DNA from: Chitinophaga pinensis
GTDB taxonomy: Bacteria > Bacteroidota > Bacteroidia > UKL13-3
NCBI GenBank assembly: GCA_945870425.1
Contig: CAMBSD010000016.1
Coordinates: 1-64,000 of the forward strand
Reading direction: 5' to 3'
Length of the DNA stretch: 64,000 bases
Shown: positions 62,555 through 64,000 of the stretch, piece by piece
Position numbering within the stretch: the stretch's first letter is position 1
How the letters are laid out: every line of letters begins with the position of its first letter
Program-made: the position numbers and the translations under genes
Notes under the pieces: generated by a model
Seen by the model: the letters and a program-made list of their open reading frames with translations, nothing else
Told to the model about the DNA's origin: nothing
The model's database searches: none

Positions 62555-64000
62555 TTATTTCTTTTTATTTGCATTGTTGCTACCATTCATATTATCTACA
62601 TCAAAACCACGTTTCTTAGCCATTTCTTCCAATTTAGCTTGAAACTTCGACTTGGTAACTGGTTTCTTTTTGTTCTCTTGCATTTGCGCGTGAAGGGCCT
62701 TGTCATCAACAAACTGACGGATCAATAATTGTTGACCAATGGTAGCAAGGTTTGAAAGGAAGTAATAGTAAGTTAATCCTGCTGCATAGTTGTTAAAGAA
62801 TCCTAAAAAAACAACAGGCATGATATAACTAATCCACTTCATTTGGTCATTAACAGTAGTCAATTGGTTATTGAAATAGGTATATACCAAAGTTGAAACA
62901 GTCATTAAAATCGTAAATAAACTCACGTGGTTTCCATAGAAAGGAATGCTAAAGCTAAAATCTAAAATCGAGTCATAGCTTGATAAATCTGTTGCCCAAA
63001 GGAAACTTTGTTGTCTCAATTCAAACGCTGATGGGAAAAATTGGAACATGGCAAATAAAATAGGCAATTGAAGCAACATTGGCACGCAACCTCCAAGCGG
63101 GTTTACCCCAGCTTTTCGATATAGTTTCATATTCTCCTGCTGAATGCGGGTCATGTCATTACCGTATTTCTCTTTTATCTCATCAATTTCAGGTTTTAAA
63201 ATTCGCATTTTGGCACCTGATAGGTAACTCTTGTAAACAAGCGGGAACAATATGGTCTTAACAATAATAGTTAGTAACAAAATGATTAAACCAAAACTGC
63301 TGATAAACTGGTTTAAGAAATAAAATACATTTACTACCAAATACTTGTTTACCCAACCGAAAATACCCCAACCCATCGTCACAATCTTCTGCAATTCGAC
63401 ATTGTATTTTGATAAGGTTTTATAATGGTTTGGTCCGAAGTAAAACTGCATATCAAAACTCTCGTTTTCCCCATGGTTATATGGCAAAGTAATGGTTGCA
63501 GATAGTTTTTTTACATACGTTTTGGTTTCATCTTTTTTACTTTCGACTACAGCACTCTCAAAGTTTTTTGGTGCAATAAGGGTTGAGTTAAAGTATTGTT
63601 GTTTGAAACAAATCCAACTAACAGGCGTTTTTAGATCCTCTTTTCCCTCGCTGGTTTCACTGATTTTTGAAGGCTCATCATCAGCATAGCGATAGTATAC
63701 CGTTGCTACTCTTTCTTCAGCTTCATGGGCTTTCTCTTGTTGCAACAATTTGCTATTCCAATTCAAGTCAATGTAGTTGGTATTAGGCGCAATCACTTGC
63801 TGCAAGCCAACTAAATTCAGTTTATAATCAACTAAACCCGTTTCGTCATTCAAGGTATATCGTTGTTCGATGTACTTGTTTTCGGCCAATTTCACAAACA
63901 TGGATAGGCTTTTACCCGTACTCGAAACTTGGGGTGTAAAGTATAAATCCTTACTAGATATGGCTTTGGCATCAGCGGTAGCAAAACTGTAAGCAAATTC
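62555..64000 (-). CDS. yidC: Membrane protein insertase YidC (5' end outside window)
   Basis: The last 481 codons of yidC, open to the window edge; the in-frame ATG at 63901 is internal, since the frame continues upstream as EFAYSFATADAKAISS. The visible part covers most of the periplasmic beta domain and the conserved Oxa1/YidC membrane core: WGIFGWVNKYLVVNVFYF, LIILLLTIIVKTILFPL with the conserved Lys, QQENMKLYRKAGVNPLGGCVPMLLQLPI, and the later TM segments. A basic tail (KSKFQAKLEEMAKKRGF) follows. YidC inserts proteins into the inner membrane alone or with Sec. Confidence 0.95.
   Translation of the reverse strand, partial: EFAYSFATADAKAISSKDLYFTPQVSSTGKSLSMFVKLAENKYIEQRYTLNDETGLVDYKLNLVGLQQVIAPNTNYIDLNWNSKLLQQEKAHEAEERVATVYYRYADDEPSKISETSEGKEDLKTPVSWICFKQQYFNSTLIAPKNFESAVVESKKDETKTYVKKLSATITLPYNHGENESFDMQFYFGPNHYKTLSKYNVELQKIVTMGWGIFGWVNKYLVVNVFYFLNQFISSFGLIILLLTIIVKTILFPLVYKSYLSGAKMRILKPEIDEIKEKYGNDMTRIQQENMKLYRKAGVNPLGGCVPMLLQLPILFAMFQFFPSAFELRQQSFLWATDLSSYDSILDFSFSIPFYGNHVSLFTILMTVSTLVYTYFNNQLTTVNDQMKWISYIMPVVFLGFFNNYAAGLTYYYFLSNLATIGQQLLIRQFVDDKALHAQMQENKKKPVTKSKFQAKLEEMAKKRGFDVDNMNGSNNANKKK

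Noticed and set aside
63702-63901. Start of yidC at the ATG at 63901
   Set aside because: The frame continues without a stop to the window edge with YidC-like sequence, so this ATG is internal and the gene is incomplete here.
1-64000. tRNA, rRNA or riboswitch genes
   Set aside because: I looked for tRNA T-loop (GTTCGAATC-like) and riboswitch cores and found none; the GTTCGAG matches at 31829 and 31947 belong to palindromic repeats.

Overview
The window comes from the chromosome of a low-GC member of the Bacteroidota. Four lines of evidence point there: two proteins with C-terminal type IX secretion (T9SS) sorting domains, a SusB-like GH97 glucosidase, many small lipoproteins and outer-membrane barrels, and promoters of the Bacteroidota type (TTG/TTTG, 19-21 nt, TAnnTTTG). 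I see no rRNA, tRNA, CRISPR array or intact insertion sequence.

Layout: 0-12 kb holds a GH97 glucosidase, a PcrA/UvrD helicase with a truncated haemoglobin, a biotin carboxylase, a four-gene acetyltransferase/OsmC/methyltransferase operon, a decayed gene and an arginase-family protein. 12-19 kb holds a 7TM sensor kinase, an MltD-like transglycosylase, TrhO, an EVE protein, a glycosyltransferase, DUF2721, and a YugP-like protease behind a 54-codon gene. 20-29 kb holds MntR and an Nramp-Usp manganese transporter, FabI, an M1 peptidase, a haem-motif lipoprotein, a seven-blade propeller lipoprotein and a TonB-like protein. 29-36 kb holds ValS, HtpG, a TolB-like protein and an M28 peptidase. 36.9-42 kb is a MacAB-like export locus interrupted by a four-helix-bundle (S23) gene with its own flanking repeats. 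42-47 kb is accessory: a secreted glutathione peroxidase, a T9SS protein, a thioredoxin-fold lipoprotein, and a Fic and a ParDE toxin module set among copies of a palindromic repeat. 47-64 kb holds an outer-membrane barrel with a large TPR protein, DUF3467, a CsgG-like barrel protein, rhodanese, a large T9SS protein, a PASTA protein, a secreted protein, a frameshifted phage-like remnant, a DUF4143 ATPase, MnmE and the C-terminal part of YidC.

The most interesting observations are: (1) a Fic toxin whose likely antitoxin, with a TxxxEN inhibition motif, is encoded convergently, overlaps the toxin 3' end by 39 bp and has its own promoter; (2) a dispersed hairpin repeat that brackets both toxin modules; (3) a TAnnTTTG (or TAnnTTCG) box 2-9 nt before the start codon of at least eleven genes, predicting widespread leaderless mRNAs; (4) an S23 gene bordered by a repeat that also occurs without the gene one intergenic region further on; (5) arrays of small hairpins with different stems but related loops in two intergenic regions.
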